IMG/VR virus record: IMGVR_UViG_3300020419_001178
Coordinates: 62,001-126,000 of that record
Strand: one strand, 5' to 3'
Origin: a virus
DNA: 64,000 bases
The notes beneath the pieces are model-generated. The model was given only the letters and a program-made list of their open reading frames with translations, was not told the DNA's origin and made no database searches. The translations under genes were made by a program, and so were the position numbers. How positions within the stretch are numbered: position 1 is the stretch's first letter; every line of letters begins with the position of its first letter. Positions 43,686-53,319 of this stretch are shown in pieces.

Positions 43686-44303
43686 ATGGGAAGACCTATT
43701 AATAAAAAGCACATTGGTGATGGAGCAGGTAAAATCCAAGTAACTGCGGTTAAATTCGCGGCTGGTGGAGAAATTACTACTGAGTCACATATTGTGTCAC
43801 AACGATCAACAAGAAAATTCATCGTTACTGATGGAACTAAAACAGAAACTTGTACACTTGTTAACAAATCAATCGGCGGCTTAGGTGCTAGTGAATTCTG
43901 CATCAACGTAACTGACAGTGATGGTGTTACAAAACAAGTTACCAAGTTAATGAACAGAAAAATGCAACTTGAAGGTGCTTCTAACCATAAATGGGCTAGA
44001 TCATCAACAGGTACATCTGAAGCAATTGAAAAAGTTATTTCAGGTGCTACAGCGGCAAATCCATGTGTTATTACAGCAACTGGACACGGCTTCAGCAACG
44101 GAGATAAAGTATCTATCCGTGGCGTAGTTGGAATGGTTGAGCTAAACACTGAAACTGCTTACACAGTAGCTGGTAAGACAACTAACAACTTCCAATTATC
44201 GGGTGTTAATAGTTCAGGCTTTACAGCATACGGTTCAGGTGGTGTAGTTACTAAAGCGGCGGCTGAAAGCGGCGGCATTGTAGTTGACGCACAGGCATCG
44301 TAA
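43686..44303 (+). CDS. Structural protein with E1-FCCH-like domain, 205 aa
   Basis: The N-terminal about 110 residues form a beta-rich domain with many Lys/Thr (MGRPINKKHIGDGAGKIQVT, KLMNRKMQLEG). Residues about 120-195 match the small domain known from ubiquitin-activating enzymes and often found in phage virion proteins: NPCVITATGHGFSNGDKVSI, VVGMVELNTETAYTV, NNFQLSGVNSSGFTAY. It has a strong AAGGAG site and follows gp23 and the RNA locus, so it could be an abundant capsid or tail surface protein. The domain assignment is by pattern; the function is not known. Confidence 0.75.
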   Translation: MGRPINKKHIGDGAGKIQVTAVKFAAGGEITTESHIVSQRSTRKFIVTDGTKTETCTLVNKSIGGLGASEFCINVTDSDGVTKQVTKLMNRKMQLEGASNHKWARSSTGTSEAIEKVISGATAANPCVITATGHGFSNGDKVSIRGVVGMVELNTETAYTVAGKTTNNFQLSGVNSSGFTAYGSGGVVTKAAAESGGIVVDAQAS

Positions 44304-44310
44304 GATAAGA

Positions 44311-44318
44311 TATAAATG
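44311..44318 (+). promoter_or_regulatory. Late promoter-like TATAAATG
   Basis: TATAAATG matches seven of eight positions of the late consensus and lies 42 bases before the next start codon, overlapping the beginning of the leader hairpin at 44317. Confidence 0.5.
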
Positions 44319-44343
44319 TTGTGGGGGCAAGTTCCCCACAACA
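44317..44343 (+). promoter_or_regulatory. Perfect 10-bp leader hairpin
   Basis: TGTTGTGGGG (44317-44326), a seven-base loop GCAAGTT, and CCCCACAACA (44334-44343). It is followed by ATTTAAGG, not a T run, so it is not a standard terminator. Position just after a late box suggests a stable 5' hairpin on the next mRNA, or processing/attenuation. Confidence 0.65.
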
Positions 44344-44359
44344 ATTTAAGGAATTATAA

Positions 44360-45310
44360 ATGTCAAAGAATTTAAATGTAAACAGCGGTAATTATACCAT
44401 AAGAGTAGCAGACGGTAACACTATTACATTAGATACCGGAACTACTGGTACTACTACCCTAACCGGTAACTTGACTGTTTCTGGTACCACTACTACAGTA
44501 AATTCTTCTAATCTAGCACTAAAAGATAATATCATAAAAATTAATGATGGCGAAACAGGAAGTGGAATAACATTAAACACAGCTGGATTACAATTTGATA
44601 GAGGAACACAACAAGATGCGTTGTTCTTATTTGATGAACAAACATCACATAACGATCCTGTAACACAAACTGTAAGAGCAGGTACTTTTACGTTTAAAGA
44701 TAACGCAGGTGCCATTAGAGGAATACTTACAAACAGTATAACAACTGGCGGCGGAGATTTATATCTCATAAACAGCGGTACTGGAGTAATCAATGTTAGT
44801 GGAACAAACAATTACGAAACACAAGTAACAGCAGATGATGATATTCCAAACAAGAAATATGTAGATGATGCTATTACAACAGGTATTCAAACTATCCAAA
44901 TTACATCTGTAGCTAGAGGAAACACAGCAGTAAATCTTTTTGATGATAGTTTAGATGACAGCATTAGTGCTATTAGATTTACAGTAGACGGAAACGAAAG
45001 AGTCTTAATTAAAAATGATTCTACAGAAATTGAAAATGTTAGTTTTCAAGATAATTTAATTACAACAACATCTAGTGGAGCAGATCTTACTTTGAGTAGT
45101 AATGGTAGTCCATTTGTTAAAATTGACGGCTTACTTAGGTTACCTATACAAGACGATAGTTCAGCGGTAACTTATTCACCAACTCATGTTGCTGTATATG
45201 CTAAAGATCCTGATAAAGGAAAGACAGGAGTTTGGTACAAAAACAAGTACGATCATGAGGATGAATTGATAAGTACTAATAGATCACTACTTTATAGTAT
45301 GTTATTTTAA
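44360..45310 (+). CDS. Putative tail-fibre/structural protein, 316 aa
   Basis: A Thr/Gly/Asn-rich beta protein. The N-terminus has short repeats (GTTGTTTLTGNLTVSGTTTT, residues about 27-46) as in trimeric fibre shafts, then LKDNIIKINDGETGSGI and later a KYVDDAI segment. The last part (VYAKDPDKGKTGVWYKNK) looks like a fibre C-terminal domain. It belongs to the same structural block as the large fibre proteins and carries an AAGGA ribosome site. Confidence 0.72.
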   Translation: MSKNLNVNSGNYTIRVADGNTITLDTGTTGTTTLTGNLTVSGTTTTVNSSNLALKDNIIKINDGETGSGITLNTAGLQFDRGTQQDALFLFDEQTSHNDPVTQTVRAGTFTFKDNAGAIRGILTNSITTGGGDLYLINSGTGVINVSGTNNYETQVTADDDIPNKKYVDDAITTGIQTIQITSVARGNTAVNLFDDSLDDSISAIRFTVDGNERVLIKNDSTEIENVSFQDNLITTTSSGADLTLSSNGSPFVKIDGLLRLPIQDDSSAVTYSPTHVAVYAKDPDKGKTGVWYKNKYDHEDELISTNRSLLYSMLF

Positions 45311-45319
45311 GGAAAGAAT

Positions 45320-45664
45320 ATGGCGATTGTAAATAAACAAATAGGTTTAACAGATACAATAATTCATACAGTACCTAATGGAAGCAGACACGCAATTACT
45401 ACTTTGCTTATCTGTAATAAGGCGGCGGTAGATACAGGAGGATCAAATGATACTTCTGTGGACCTACATCTTATACCAAACGGACAAGCAAAAGGTAATG
45501 CTGACCCAAACGCTAACCAAATTTTGAATGATTTGGTAATAGCAGGAGCAGACACTTTTACTTTTGATACTGAAAAAATTGTTCTTGAAGGAGGAGATAA
45601 AATTGTTGCTGTAAGTCAATCTCCGGCTAACCTAATTGCTACAGTAAGTTATTTGGAAGTGTAA
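45320..45664 (+). CDS. Small structural protein, 114 aa
   Basis: A beta-rich small protein (DTIIHTVPNGSRHAITTLLI, then VDLHLIPNGQ and a final LIATVSYLEV strand). The pattern resembles small sandwich proteins in phage tails and is shared loosely with the 109-residue protein at 53320, also located beside a fibre gene. AAGGAAAG precedes the ATG, and its stop overlaps the next start (TAATG). Confidence 0.7.
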   Translation: MAIVNKQIGLTDTIIHTVPNGSRHAITTLLICNKAAVDTGGSNDTSVDLHLIPNGQAKGNADPNANQILNDLVIAGADTFTFDTEKIVLEGGDKIVAVSQSPANLIATVSYLEV

Positions 45665-46182
45665 TGAGATTTATTAAAGCACAAAGAACATCTCGAGGAA
45701 TCAATGCCGATACAAAAGGCTTCAATATTGATGCTTTAGGATTGGCCACAGTTAATACTGACAAAGCAATTATTCCACCCAAAGGTGATCAAAATTCTAG
45801 ACCTTTTACACCTGTAGAAGGAATGTTAAGATATAACACTGATGTTACAAATTTTGAAGTATATCAAAATAGTGCTTGGAAACCTATTAGATTCAAAGAA
45901 CCTATTACTATTACACAACAAAACCTAGGTAACGGTAACGGAACAGAAACAACATTTGGCCCGTTAAATTCAGGAGATAGTTTTTATCCTGTACCTATTT
46001 CAGAAAATAATATACTAGTTACTATTGAAAACGTTTTTCAATTAGCAACAACAAACTACACTCTAGTACAAAATCCATCTTCAGGACCAGGTGCTCCATA
46101 TGCCGCAGGTTGGTACCTTGTGTTTGGTACTCCTGTACCTACAGGAAAGCCAGTACAAGTGCTACATAACTTCGACAAGTAA
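45664..46182 (+). CDS. Structural protein with fibre-type segment, 172 aa
   Basis: Residues about 38-78 contain PPKGDQNSRPFTPVEGMLRY, NTDVTNFEVYQNSAWKPIRF, the same type of segment found near the C-termini of the large fibre proteins here (PKGTTAQRPGSAITGMIRYN). The remainder is beta-rich. It starts in a TAATG overlap and is coupled to the upstream small protein. It is probably a fibre-associated or attachment component. Confidence 0.7.
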   Translation: MRFIKAQRTSRGINADTKGFNIDALGLATVNTDKAIIPPKGDQNSRPFTPVEGMLRYNTDVTNFEVYQNSAWKPIRFKEPITITQQNLGNGNGTETTFGPLNSGDSFYPVPISENNILVTIENVFQLATTNYTLVQNPSSGPGAPYAAGWYLVFGTPVPTGKPVQVLHNFDK

Positions 46183-46185
46183 TAC

Positions 46186-46193
46186 AATAAATA
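46186..46193 (+). promoter_or_regulatory. Late promoter AATAAATA
   Basis: AATAAATA, one mismatch, in the 36-base gap before the 1076-residue fibre gene, 25 bases ahead of its ATG. Confidence 0.6.
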
Positions 46194-46218
46194 CACTTGT
46201 TAATTCGAGGGAAATAAT

Positions 46219-49200
46219 ATGGTACAAGTAGCCCGTATAGCTGGTCAGCTTTTACAAGACAACTTACAACGTGAACTTGCCGATTTGGCATTTGACACTG
46301 ATCTATTGGTTGTAAAAAGAGATAATACTCTTGGAATTAATACAACAACAACTCCTAGAAATTTAACAATTAACGGTACAATGCGTACAGCATCCGGAAC
46401 ATCGGATCCAGATATTATATTTGGTAACAGTTTAAGTGTAGGAAATTTAACATTAGCTACTACGGGTATATCAACACCAAGTGGCAATGTAGAACTAAAA
46501 TCAACGCATCCATCAGGATATATTAAAACAAACGGAATAGGTAGTTATAACTTTGCTGTTAGAGATGACGGAATTAAAGCATTACAAACCAATGGTGGTG
46601 TAGGATTAAGATCAGAAGTTTATGACGGACAAACAGCAGTATGGAATGCCAATGGCAATTATGGAAACTATTGGTACCCAGGTCCAATTAATTCTGCTAG
46701 TTCACTACCAAACGATGGCACAAGGTTATACGATATCGCAGACTCTATTAGATTAAGAGGAGCTCCATTTACAGCAGAAGAACTTGAAGTATTTGACTGG
46801 GACAATGACGGAGATATTCAAGCTGATGATGTTTTAAAAACTGGCACATTAAATACAGCATATTCTAGTGGAACAGCATTTCCTGCTTCAAGAACACTTG
46901 CCGACCATCCTAGACCTGACAAATTAAAAGCATATATAGAATCTGTATTACCTAGAAGTGCTCCTAGAAAATTACAACTTACAACTGGTGGAACACTTAC
47001 AGTAACAGGTAACGTACATGCTACTGGCAATATTACATACGGTGGTACAAGTATTACTATTGGTGATGATTCAACAGATACAGCTAAATTTTTTAGTGAC
47101 TTTCATAATGATATAGAACCAGATCAAGATAATGTTTTTCATATAGGAAAAGATGATGACAGTACTGGTGGAGCAAAGAGATTTAGAATTAATGTTAATA
47201 CGTTGGTTGCTGACACAGTACAAGCGAACGGATTGATTTATCAAGGAATTGAAGTTTCTAAAAACGTTGGACTTATTTTTGTATCTAATGGTAATGGTAA
47301 AGATACCAATGAAGGAACAAGTCCAGGAGGACCTTTTGCTACAATCACTAAAGCGTTAAGCATAGCAAATGAAAATTCAATAATTTATATCTATCCTGGA
47401 ACGTACCAAGAAGCATTTCCAATGACAGTTCCAAGAGGAGTAACGATCCAAGGTGATAATATTAAAAATGTAGAAATTATTCCTACATCTGCTACACAAA
47501 GCAATGACTGTTTTAAACTCAATGCTGATGCTACAATAGAAAATATTACAATAAAAGATTTTTATTATGATTCAGGAAATGATAAAGGATACGCTTTTAG
47601 ACTAGCAGACAATTATACAATAGGTATTATTAATCAAGAAATAGGTAGATCTCCTTACATTAGAAATTGTACAGTGATTACAAAAGGTACTACAACATCC
47701 GCATCAGATCCTAGAGGATATGCTAGTGGTGACGCTGGTAGAGGAGCAATGATAGACGGTGGAGTTGTACAACAAACAAGTAGGTCAGCTAGTATGTTAT
47801 TCCACGCTGTAACCTTTATTACGCCAGGAGTTACAGGACTTGTAGCTAAAAGTGGAGTAAGAGTTGAATGGTTAAACAGCTTTACATATTTTGCTGAAAC
47901 AGGACTAAAATTAGAACAAGGCTCAGGAAGACTACAAGCTGATAATACAACTGCTTATGGTTGTGAACTTAGAAGTATTGCTAGTGCTAACGTATATGGT
48001 AACAAAGGATTAGTAGCAGACGGTGCCGCTAATCTTGCGTATTTGATAAATCATAATTTTGCGTACATAGGAGCAGGAAAAAATGTCACTAATGATAATA
48101 CACTTACTATACAAGCTAATGAGGTTATTACGACAAATAATGCTAAAGCGTATTACACAACACAAGATCAAAGAGGAAATTATAGAGTAGGAAATAACTT
48201 TTTAGTTGACTTAGAAAATGGTAGAACAAGTTTTGATATTGAAAGTATATTTGCTTCTAATTCTACAGTAAGAATAAAAGACGATAACGGAACAGTAACA
48301 TTGTCACCAGGTCAGATAGCAATGGATAATATATACATCCAAGGAAACACAATCGAAGCTACAAGGTCAGCTTTAGATTTTAATAGTACTGGTACAATTC
48401 AATTTCAAGACAATGTAACAATGCCGAGTACTACTATGACAGGTAATTTTACTATAGGTGGATCTTTAAATACAATTGGTAATTCACCAAGCGATACAGT
48501 TGACTTTAATACTCCTATTAGCCAAGCATTTATACCAGGAGATACCGAAGGTCAAAAATTAGGTACACCTACAAATAGATGGGCCGAATCAAACACGGTA
48601 TCTGCTAATATAAACACTATAACAATTGGAACAGGACAGATTAGCACAAATGAAACTAATGCTGATTTAAATTTACAAAGCACAGGTACAGGAAAAATTA
48701 AATTTGATAATGTTAGATTCAAAAGCAATATAGTTGATTCAAGCACAGGTGATCTTGTTTTTAAACCAACCACTGAATTAAAGATTGATGCTACAGGTGA
48801 ACTTAGATTACCAAAAGGAGAAACAGCCCAACGTCCTTCCACACAAGGTGGAGTAAGATTTAACACAAATTTCAACGGCTTTGAAGGAACATCCGTAAGC
48901 GGATCTGTTAGCTTACAAGGTATATATGATTCAGACAGAGATACTTATTTAGACTTGTCAAACAATCAATTTAATTTTGTAACAGCAGGACAAACTAATC
49001 ATACTCTTAACGGAACGTTACTTGAAAGTAAAGGATTTAGTTCAGATCATAAATTATCTATAGATGGAAATGTTGTGTCTACTGATCAACAAGATGGAAC
49101 ATTCCAACTTAAATCTAACGGCACAGGTAAAACAGTTATTGGCGATTTACAATTTCAAGAAAGTAATTTGTTTAACGATTCAAACAGTAATTTTATTTTT

Positions 49201-49449
49201 AATTTAACAAATAATAACAATCAAGCATATCTAAAATTTGATAATGTTAACGGATTAATTCCTCCATCAGGAAATACTGCCCAACGTCCAACAAGTCCAG
49301 AAGTTGGTAATACTAGATATAATCTACAACTAGAAAGAGTAGAAACTTGGAACGGAACTAGCTGGATAAATGCCGCAGGAGAGGTTGAAAGTATACTTTC
49401 CGGTGACGTTGAAGAATTAGCCTATTTATTCAACCTTATCTTAGATTAA
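46219..49449 (+). CDS. Large tail-fibre protein with pectate-lyase-like beta-helix, 1076 aa
   Basis: The N-terminal about 45 residues (ARIAGQLLQDNLQRELADLA, FDTDLLVVKRDNTLGI) form an attachment-type motif shared with the gene at 49586. Residues about 355-620 hold a right-handed beta-helix (GTSPGGPFATITKALSIA, IYIYPGTYQEAFPMTVPRGV). After it come the family segment QANEV...YYTTQDQRGNYRVGN (about 633-660), Thr/Asn-rich shaft repeats and a C-terminal LPKGETAQRPSTQGGVRFN motif seen twice. No catalytic residues are evident. Likely a trimeric receptor-binding or side fibre. Confidence 0.82.
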   Translation: MVQVARIAGQLLQDNLQRELADLAFDTDLLVVKRDNTLGINTTTTPRNLTINGTMRTASGTSDPDIIFGNSLSVGNLTLATTGISTPSGNVELKSTHPSGYIKTNGIGSYNFAVRDDGIKALQTNGGVGLRSEVYDGQTAVWNANGNYGNYWYPGPINSASSLPNDGTRLYDIADSIRLRGAPFTAEELEVFDWDNDGDIQADDVLKTGTLNTAYSSGTAFPASRTLADHPRPDKLKAYIESVLPRSAPRKLQLTTGGTLTVTGNVHATGNITYGGTSITIGDDSTDTAKFFSDFHNDIEPDQDNVFHIGKDDDSTGGAKRFRINVNTLVADTVQANGLIYQGIEVSKNVGLIFVSNGNGKDTNEGTSPGGPFATITKALSIANENSIIYIYPGTYQEAFPMTVPRGVTIQGDNIKNVEIIPTSATQSNDCFKLNADATIENITIKDFYYDSGNDKGYAFRLADNYTIGIINQEIGRSPYIRNCTVITKGTTTSASDPRGYASGDAGRGAMIDGGVVQQTSRSASMLFHAVTFITPGVTGLVAKSGVRVEWLNSFTYFAETGLKLEQGSGRLQADNTTAYGCELRSIASANVYGNKGLVADGAANLAYLINHNFAYIGAGKNVTNDNTLTIQANEVITTNNAKAYYTTQDQRGNYRVGNNFLVDLENGRTSFDIESIFASNSTVRIKDDNGTVTLSPGQIAMDNIYIQGNTIEATRSALDFNSTGTIQFQDNVTMPSTTMTGNFTIGGSLNTIGNSPSDTVDFNTPISQAFIPGDTEGQKLGTPTNRWAESNTVSANINTITIGTGQISTNETNADLNLQSTGTGKIKFDNVRFKSNIVDSSTGDLVFKPTTELKIDATGELRLPKGETAQRPSTQGGVRFNTNFNGFEGTSVSGSVSLQGIYDSDRDTYLDLSNNQFNFVTAGQTNHTLNGTLLESKGFSSDHKLSIDGNVVSTDQQDGTFQLKSNGTGKTVIGDLQFQESNLFNDSNSNFIFNLTNNNNQAYLKFDNVNGLIPPSGNTAQRPTSPEVGNTRYNLQLERVETWNGTSWINAAGEVESILSGDVEELAYLFNLILD

Positions 49450-49461
49450 TTACATAATTCA

Positions 49462-49469
49462 CATAAATA
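49462..49469 (+). promoter_or_regulatory. Late promoter CATAAATA followed by TATAAT
   Basis: CATAAATA, with GTATAAT two bases after it. The same combination occurs before the gene at 59615. It starts a leader of about 115 bases. Confidence 0.6.
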
Positions 49470-49477
49470 AGTATAAT

Positions 49478-49568
49478 GCAACAATAGCAGGCCAAGCTGT
49501 TGCAGTACAAACTGTGGTTAGCCGGCAAAGAGCAAATGCTGAGAATCGGGCTAGTGGGACAGGATCCC
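49478..49568 (+). promoter_or_regulatory. Three-hairpin leader of the 1240-aa fibre gene
   Basis: GCAAC (49478-49482) with GTTGC (49499-49503) plus inner AGC/GCT; TAGCC (49519-49523) with GGCTA (49549-49553) around AGCA/TGCT (49531-49540); GGGA (49556-49559) with TCCC (49565-49568). The GAGGAG ribosome site follows at 49575. It is more G+C-rich than the adjoining genes. No known riboswitch class is recognised. Confidence 0.5.
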
Positions 49569-49585
49569 CGTATTGAGGAGTAGAC

Positions 49586-52500
49586 ATGGCAATCGGTCGC
49601 ATATCCGGTCAGCTCTTGAAGTCAAATCTAACGCGAAATGGCGTAGATTTAGCTTTTGAGACAGACCTTTTATACTTAGATGTAACAAATCGCAGGATCG
49701 GCGTAAAGACAACATCACCTCAATATCCATTAGACATTCAAGGCGTAGCAAGAGTTACAGATCTTGAAATTACAAATAACACATTCCAAGTAGGTAATAT
49801 TACACTTGACGGTTCGTCAAACACAATTTCTACTTCGGCACAAGAATTTAACATCGCAACAGCTGATAATACTATTGTAGGAAATAGAGTATTAGTTGGT
49901 GACTTAGAAATTAATAACAACTTCATTGAAAATACAAACACAAACAGCGACTTGTTTATTAGAGCTAACGGTACAGGTACTGTTAATATAATTGGTAATA
50001 CACAAGTAAATGGTAATTTACATGCTACTGGAAATATTTCAGCAGATGGAAATATTACACTTGGAGATGCTGATACAGATAGTATTTTCCTTAACGCAGA
50101 TATTGCTAGTGATATTATGCCTGATGCTGACAACACTTATGATATAGGTAAAGCTGGTAAACGTTGGGCAACTGGTAGATTTGCTAACGTGACTACTAAC
50201 ACATTAACAACAAACGATCTTGACTTTGGAAGTATAGACTTAATTTCTGTACCAGGAAATATAATTTATGTTGCGGCAAATGGTAGTGATACTGCTACAG
50301 GAACTCATCCGCAAGATCCTGTTTTAACAATTTCGAAAGCATTACAACTTGCTTCACTAGGTGATACAGTATACATTTACCCTGGACAGTTCCAAGAAGC
50401 ATTTCCTTTAAACGTTCCTTTAGGAGTAACTGTAAGAGGACATAGTTTAAGATCAGTAGAAGTATCTCCTACAAGCGGAACGCAAAGTAATGATGCTTTT
50501 GTATTACAAGGTGATTCAGCTGTTGAAGATTTAACGATAAAAGATTTTTATTATAATTCAGGAAATGATACAGGTTACGGTTTTAAATTTGCTAGTAATT
50601 TTAGAGTATATTTAAGATCTCCTTATGTGAGAAACGTAACTGTAATTACAAAAGGTACAACTACTTCAAATACAGATCCAAGAGGATTTGCCGCAGGTGA
50701 CGCAGGAAGAGGTGCGTTAGTAGATGGTAGCGTAGCCAATGCTGATTCAAGAGAAGCTTCTATGTTGTTTCATGCTGTGACTTTTATTACTCCAGGGCAA
50801 ACAGGATTAAAAATTACAAACGGCTCAAGAGTAGAATGGTTAAACTGTTTTACATACTTTGCTGACAAAGGTATACATATTGTAGACGGTGCGGCAGGGT
50901 TAAAAGGTGATGGAAAAACAAAAATAAAATATAGTGGAATAAGTGGATCGGCTCCAGGAGCAGGTAACACTATTACTTTATTCAATGCGGCTGGTACACA
51001 GTTAGCAACAGCTACTATAGAATCTGTATCAACTAATGAAGTGATTATCGATGGCAAGCCTACTGGATTTATTACACCTCTAAGTAGAGCAAAGAAAACT
51101 ATAACAGCAATTGGAAATGCTCAAATAGTTACAACAGGTGCTATTAAGTTTGGCACAGGTATGGGATTACTAGACGGTACTGGAGATAGATTTAGCATTA
51201 CAACTTCGTCAGACTTTGGGTTTGGAACTGGAGACTTTGATGTTGAATCATGGATTTACATTTCAGATGATACAGGAACAGAAACATTATTCGACTTTAG
51301 AGCAGGAAGTGATACAGATAACGGACTACATGTTTACTTTGTTGATAGAAAACCAAAAGTATATATTGGTAACACAGAGATATTAGCACCAAATGTAACT
51401 CTTACAAACACAACTTTTTATCATGTAAGTGTAACAAGAGTTGGTACAACAATAAGTTTATTCATAGATGGATTATTACAACAAAATACTACTAACAGTA
51501 CAGACTTAGGAACTACAAAACCTTTAATTATTGGATCTAAGTTTGATGGTAGCTCAAGTGATTGGCAAGGTAGAGTCGACGATATAAGAATTAGAAAAGG
51601 CACAGGGGTAAGTTCAGCGCCTGGCTCAGCTCCAACTGCGGCAAAAGTTGTTGATCAATATACAGTTTTAAAACTAGACTTTGACGGAGATAACGGTAGC
51701 CAGTCTATTGTAGATAATGATACATTTATTCAAGATATAAGATTTAATAATGGTGCTACAGCAACAGCATTAACTTTAATTGATCAGTCCGACTTTGGAG
51801 GAGAAATTAGATCAATTGCTAGTGCAAGTGTTTACGGAAATTATGGACTATATGGTGACGGACCAGGATGTATTGTTTATGCGATTGGAATGAATTTAGC
51901 TTACATTGGTACAGGTAAAGACGTAACAAATGATACAACACAGGTCATACAAGCTAACGAAGTTACAGCATTAAACGGAGCAAACATTTATTTTAGTACA
52001 GTTGATCACAAAGGTGACTTTAGAGTTGGAGATTTATTTAGAGTCAATCAGTCAACAGGTGAAGTTACATTTACAAACGCAGAATTTTTATTTAATAATA
52101 ACCAAGGTATTACTTTTACTGACGGAGTAAACACTACAATTATTGACGGAACTAAAGTAGAATCTGGTGCTATAAGAATTACTGGCAATACAATATCAAG
52201 TACAAGTGGTGACATAAATTTAAACAGTTCGTCAGGAACTATCAACTTATTAGACAATGTTGCTATAACAGGAAATTTAGATGTTACTGGAAATGTTTCC
52301 GTTGGTGGAAACATAACATTAGGTGACGAAGCTACTGATACAATAGATATCCAAGCTAGAATAGCTAGTGATATTGTACCAAGTGTAGATAATACTTACA
52401 AATTAGGAACTAACTTATTAGCTTGGTCCGAATTAAATGTAGGTAAAGTTGTTGTTGACGATATTACAATAGATAACGACACAATCCAATCTACAGGAAG

Positions 52501-53308
52501 TGATGGAAGTATTAATCTTGTTCCAAACGGATCAGGAAAAGTTGTTATTGATAATTTAAAATTTGATTCTAATATTATTTCTAATGATGGCGGAGATATT
52601 GTTTTAGATCCTAGCAGTGAATCTGTACAGATTGACAGTACAGGAGCACTGGTTTTACCTAAAGGAACAACAGCTCAAAGACCAGGATCTGCTATTACTG
52701 GAATGATAAGATACAATACAGACACAAACGTCTTTGAAGCATATGACGGACAGTGGACTGAACTAGGTGGTGTATATGACGATGATAGAGATACTTATAT
52801 TACACCAGAATTAACACCTGGTGCTGATGACGATACAATACGCTTTTATGCTGGTGGATCTGTTGTAGCAGACGTAACAGCTAATAGATTTGATATTAAA
52901 AAATTAGAAGTAGATGATATATCTGTCTCAGGAAATACTCTACAAACTATTACAACCAATCAAAACTTGGTTCTGACAGCCAATGGTGGGGGTTATGTAT
53001 CCATAGAAAACTTCAGTTTTAATGGAAATCAGATAACTAATACTATAGACGGTGCTGTTACTACACTGAAACAGACAGGTACTGGATATTTTAAAATTGA
53101 CGGTACTGGTGGATTTGTGATACCTGTAGGCACAAACGCTAATAGACATCCAACTCCTGTAACAGGAATGATGAGATATAATAGTGTTGCTGACAGAGTT
53201 GAAATATATGACATCGGTGGTAACTGGGTATCAGTTGCTGGTTCAACTGGTGCTGTTTCGTTTAATGATGCGGAGGAAATAGCTATCAAACTTGCTTTGA
53301 CAATTTAG
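49586..53308 (+). CDS. Large tail-fibre protein with LamG-like insertion in the beta-helix, 1240 aa
   Basis: A paralogue of the 46219 protein: same N-terminal motif (GRISGQLLKSNLTRNGVDLA), same beta-helix (VYIYPGQFQEAFPLNVPLGV) and same QANEV...DHKGDFRVGD segment. Compared with that protein, about 295 residues (about 440-735) are inserted inside the helix. They contain a laminin-G/concanavalin-like domain (about 525-675): FGTGDFDVESWIYI, TTFYHVSVTRVGTTISLFIDG, GRVDDIRIRKGTG. Such domains commonly bind sugars. The C-terminus repeats the PKGTTAQRPGS...RYN motif twice. Likely a receptor-binding fibre. A GAGGAG ribosome site precedes the ATG. Confidence 0.85.
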   Translation: MAIGRISGQLLKSNLTRNGVDLAFETDLLYLDVTNRRIGVKTTSPQYPLDIQGVARVTDLEITNNTFQVGNITLDGSSNTISTSAQEFNIATADNTIVGNRVLVGDLEINNNFIENTNTNSDLFIRANGTGTVNIIGNTQVNGNLHATGNISADGNITLGDADTDSIFLNADIASDIMPDADNTYDIGKAGKRWATGRFANVTTNTLTTNDLDFGSIDLISVPGNIIYVAANGSDTATGTHPQDPVLTISKALQLASLGDTVYIYPGQFQEAFPLNVPLGVTVRGHSLRSVEVSPTSGTQSNDAFVLQGDSAVEDLTIKDFYYNSGNDTGYGFKFASNFRVYLRSPYVRNVTVITKGTTTSNTDPRGFAAGDAGRGALVDGSVANADSREASMLFHAVTFITPGQTGLKITNGSRVEWLNCFTYFADKGIHIVDGAAGLKGDGKTKIKYSGISGSAPGAGNTITLFNAAGTQLATATIESVSTNEVIIDGKPTGFITPLSRAKKTITAIGNAQIVTTGAIKFGTGMGLLDGTGDRFSITTSSDFGFGTGDFDVESWIYISDDTGTETLFDFRAGSDTDNGLHVYFVDRKPKVYIGNTEILAPNVTLTNTTFYHVSVTRVGTTISLFIDGLLQQNTTNSTDLGTTKPLIIGSKFDGSSSDWQGRVDDIRIRKGTGVSSAPGSAPTAAKVVDQYTVLKLDFDGDNGSQSIVDNDTFIQDIRFNNGATATALTLIDQSDFGGEIRSIASASVYGNYGLYGDGPGCIVYAIGMNLAYIGTGKDVTNDTTQVIQANEVTALNGANIYFSTVDHKGDFRVGDLFRVNQSTGEVTFTNAEFLFNNNQGITFTDGVNTTIIDGTKVESGAIRITGNTISSTSGDINLNSSSGTINLLDNVAITGNLDVTGNVSVGGNITLGDEATDTIDIQARIASDIVPSVDNTYKLGTNLLAWSELNVGKVVVDDITIDNDTIQSTGSDGSINLVPNGSGKVVIDNLKFDSNIISNDGGDIVLDPSSESVQIDSTGALVLPKGTTAQRPGSAITGMIRYNTDTNVFEAYDGQWTELGGVYDDDRDTYITPELTPGADDDTIRFYAGGSVVADVTANRFDIKKLEVDDISVSGNTLQTITTNQNLVLTANGGGYVSIENFSFNGNQITNTIDGAVTTLKQTGTGYFKIDGTGGFVIPVGTNANRHPTPVTGMMRYNSVADRVEIYDIGGNWVSVAGSTGAVSFNDAEEIAIKLALTI

Positions 53309-53319
53309 GATAAAAAGAT

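Noticed and set aside
44317-44343. Intrinsic terminator after the 43686 gene
   Set aside because: The stem is perfect but is followed by ATTTAAGG, without a T run, and overlaps a late promoter box.
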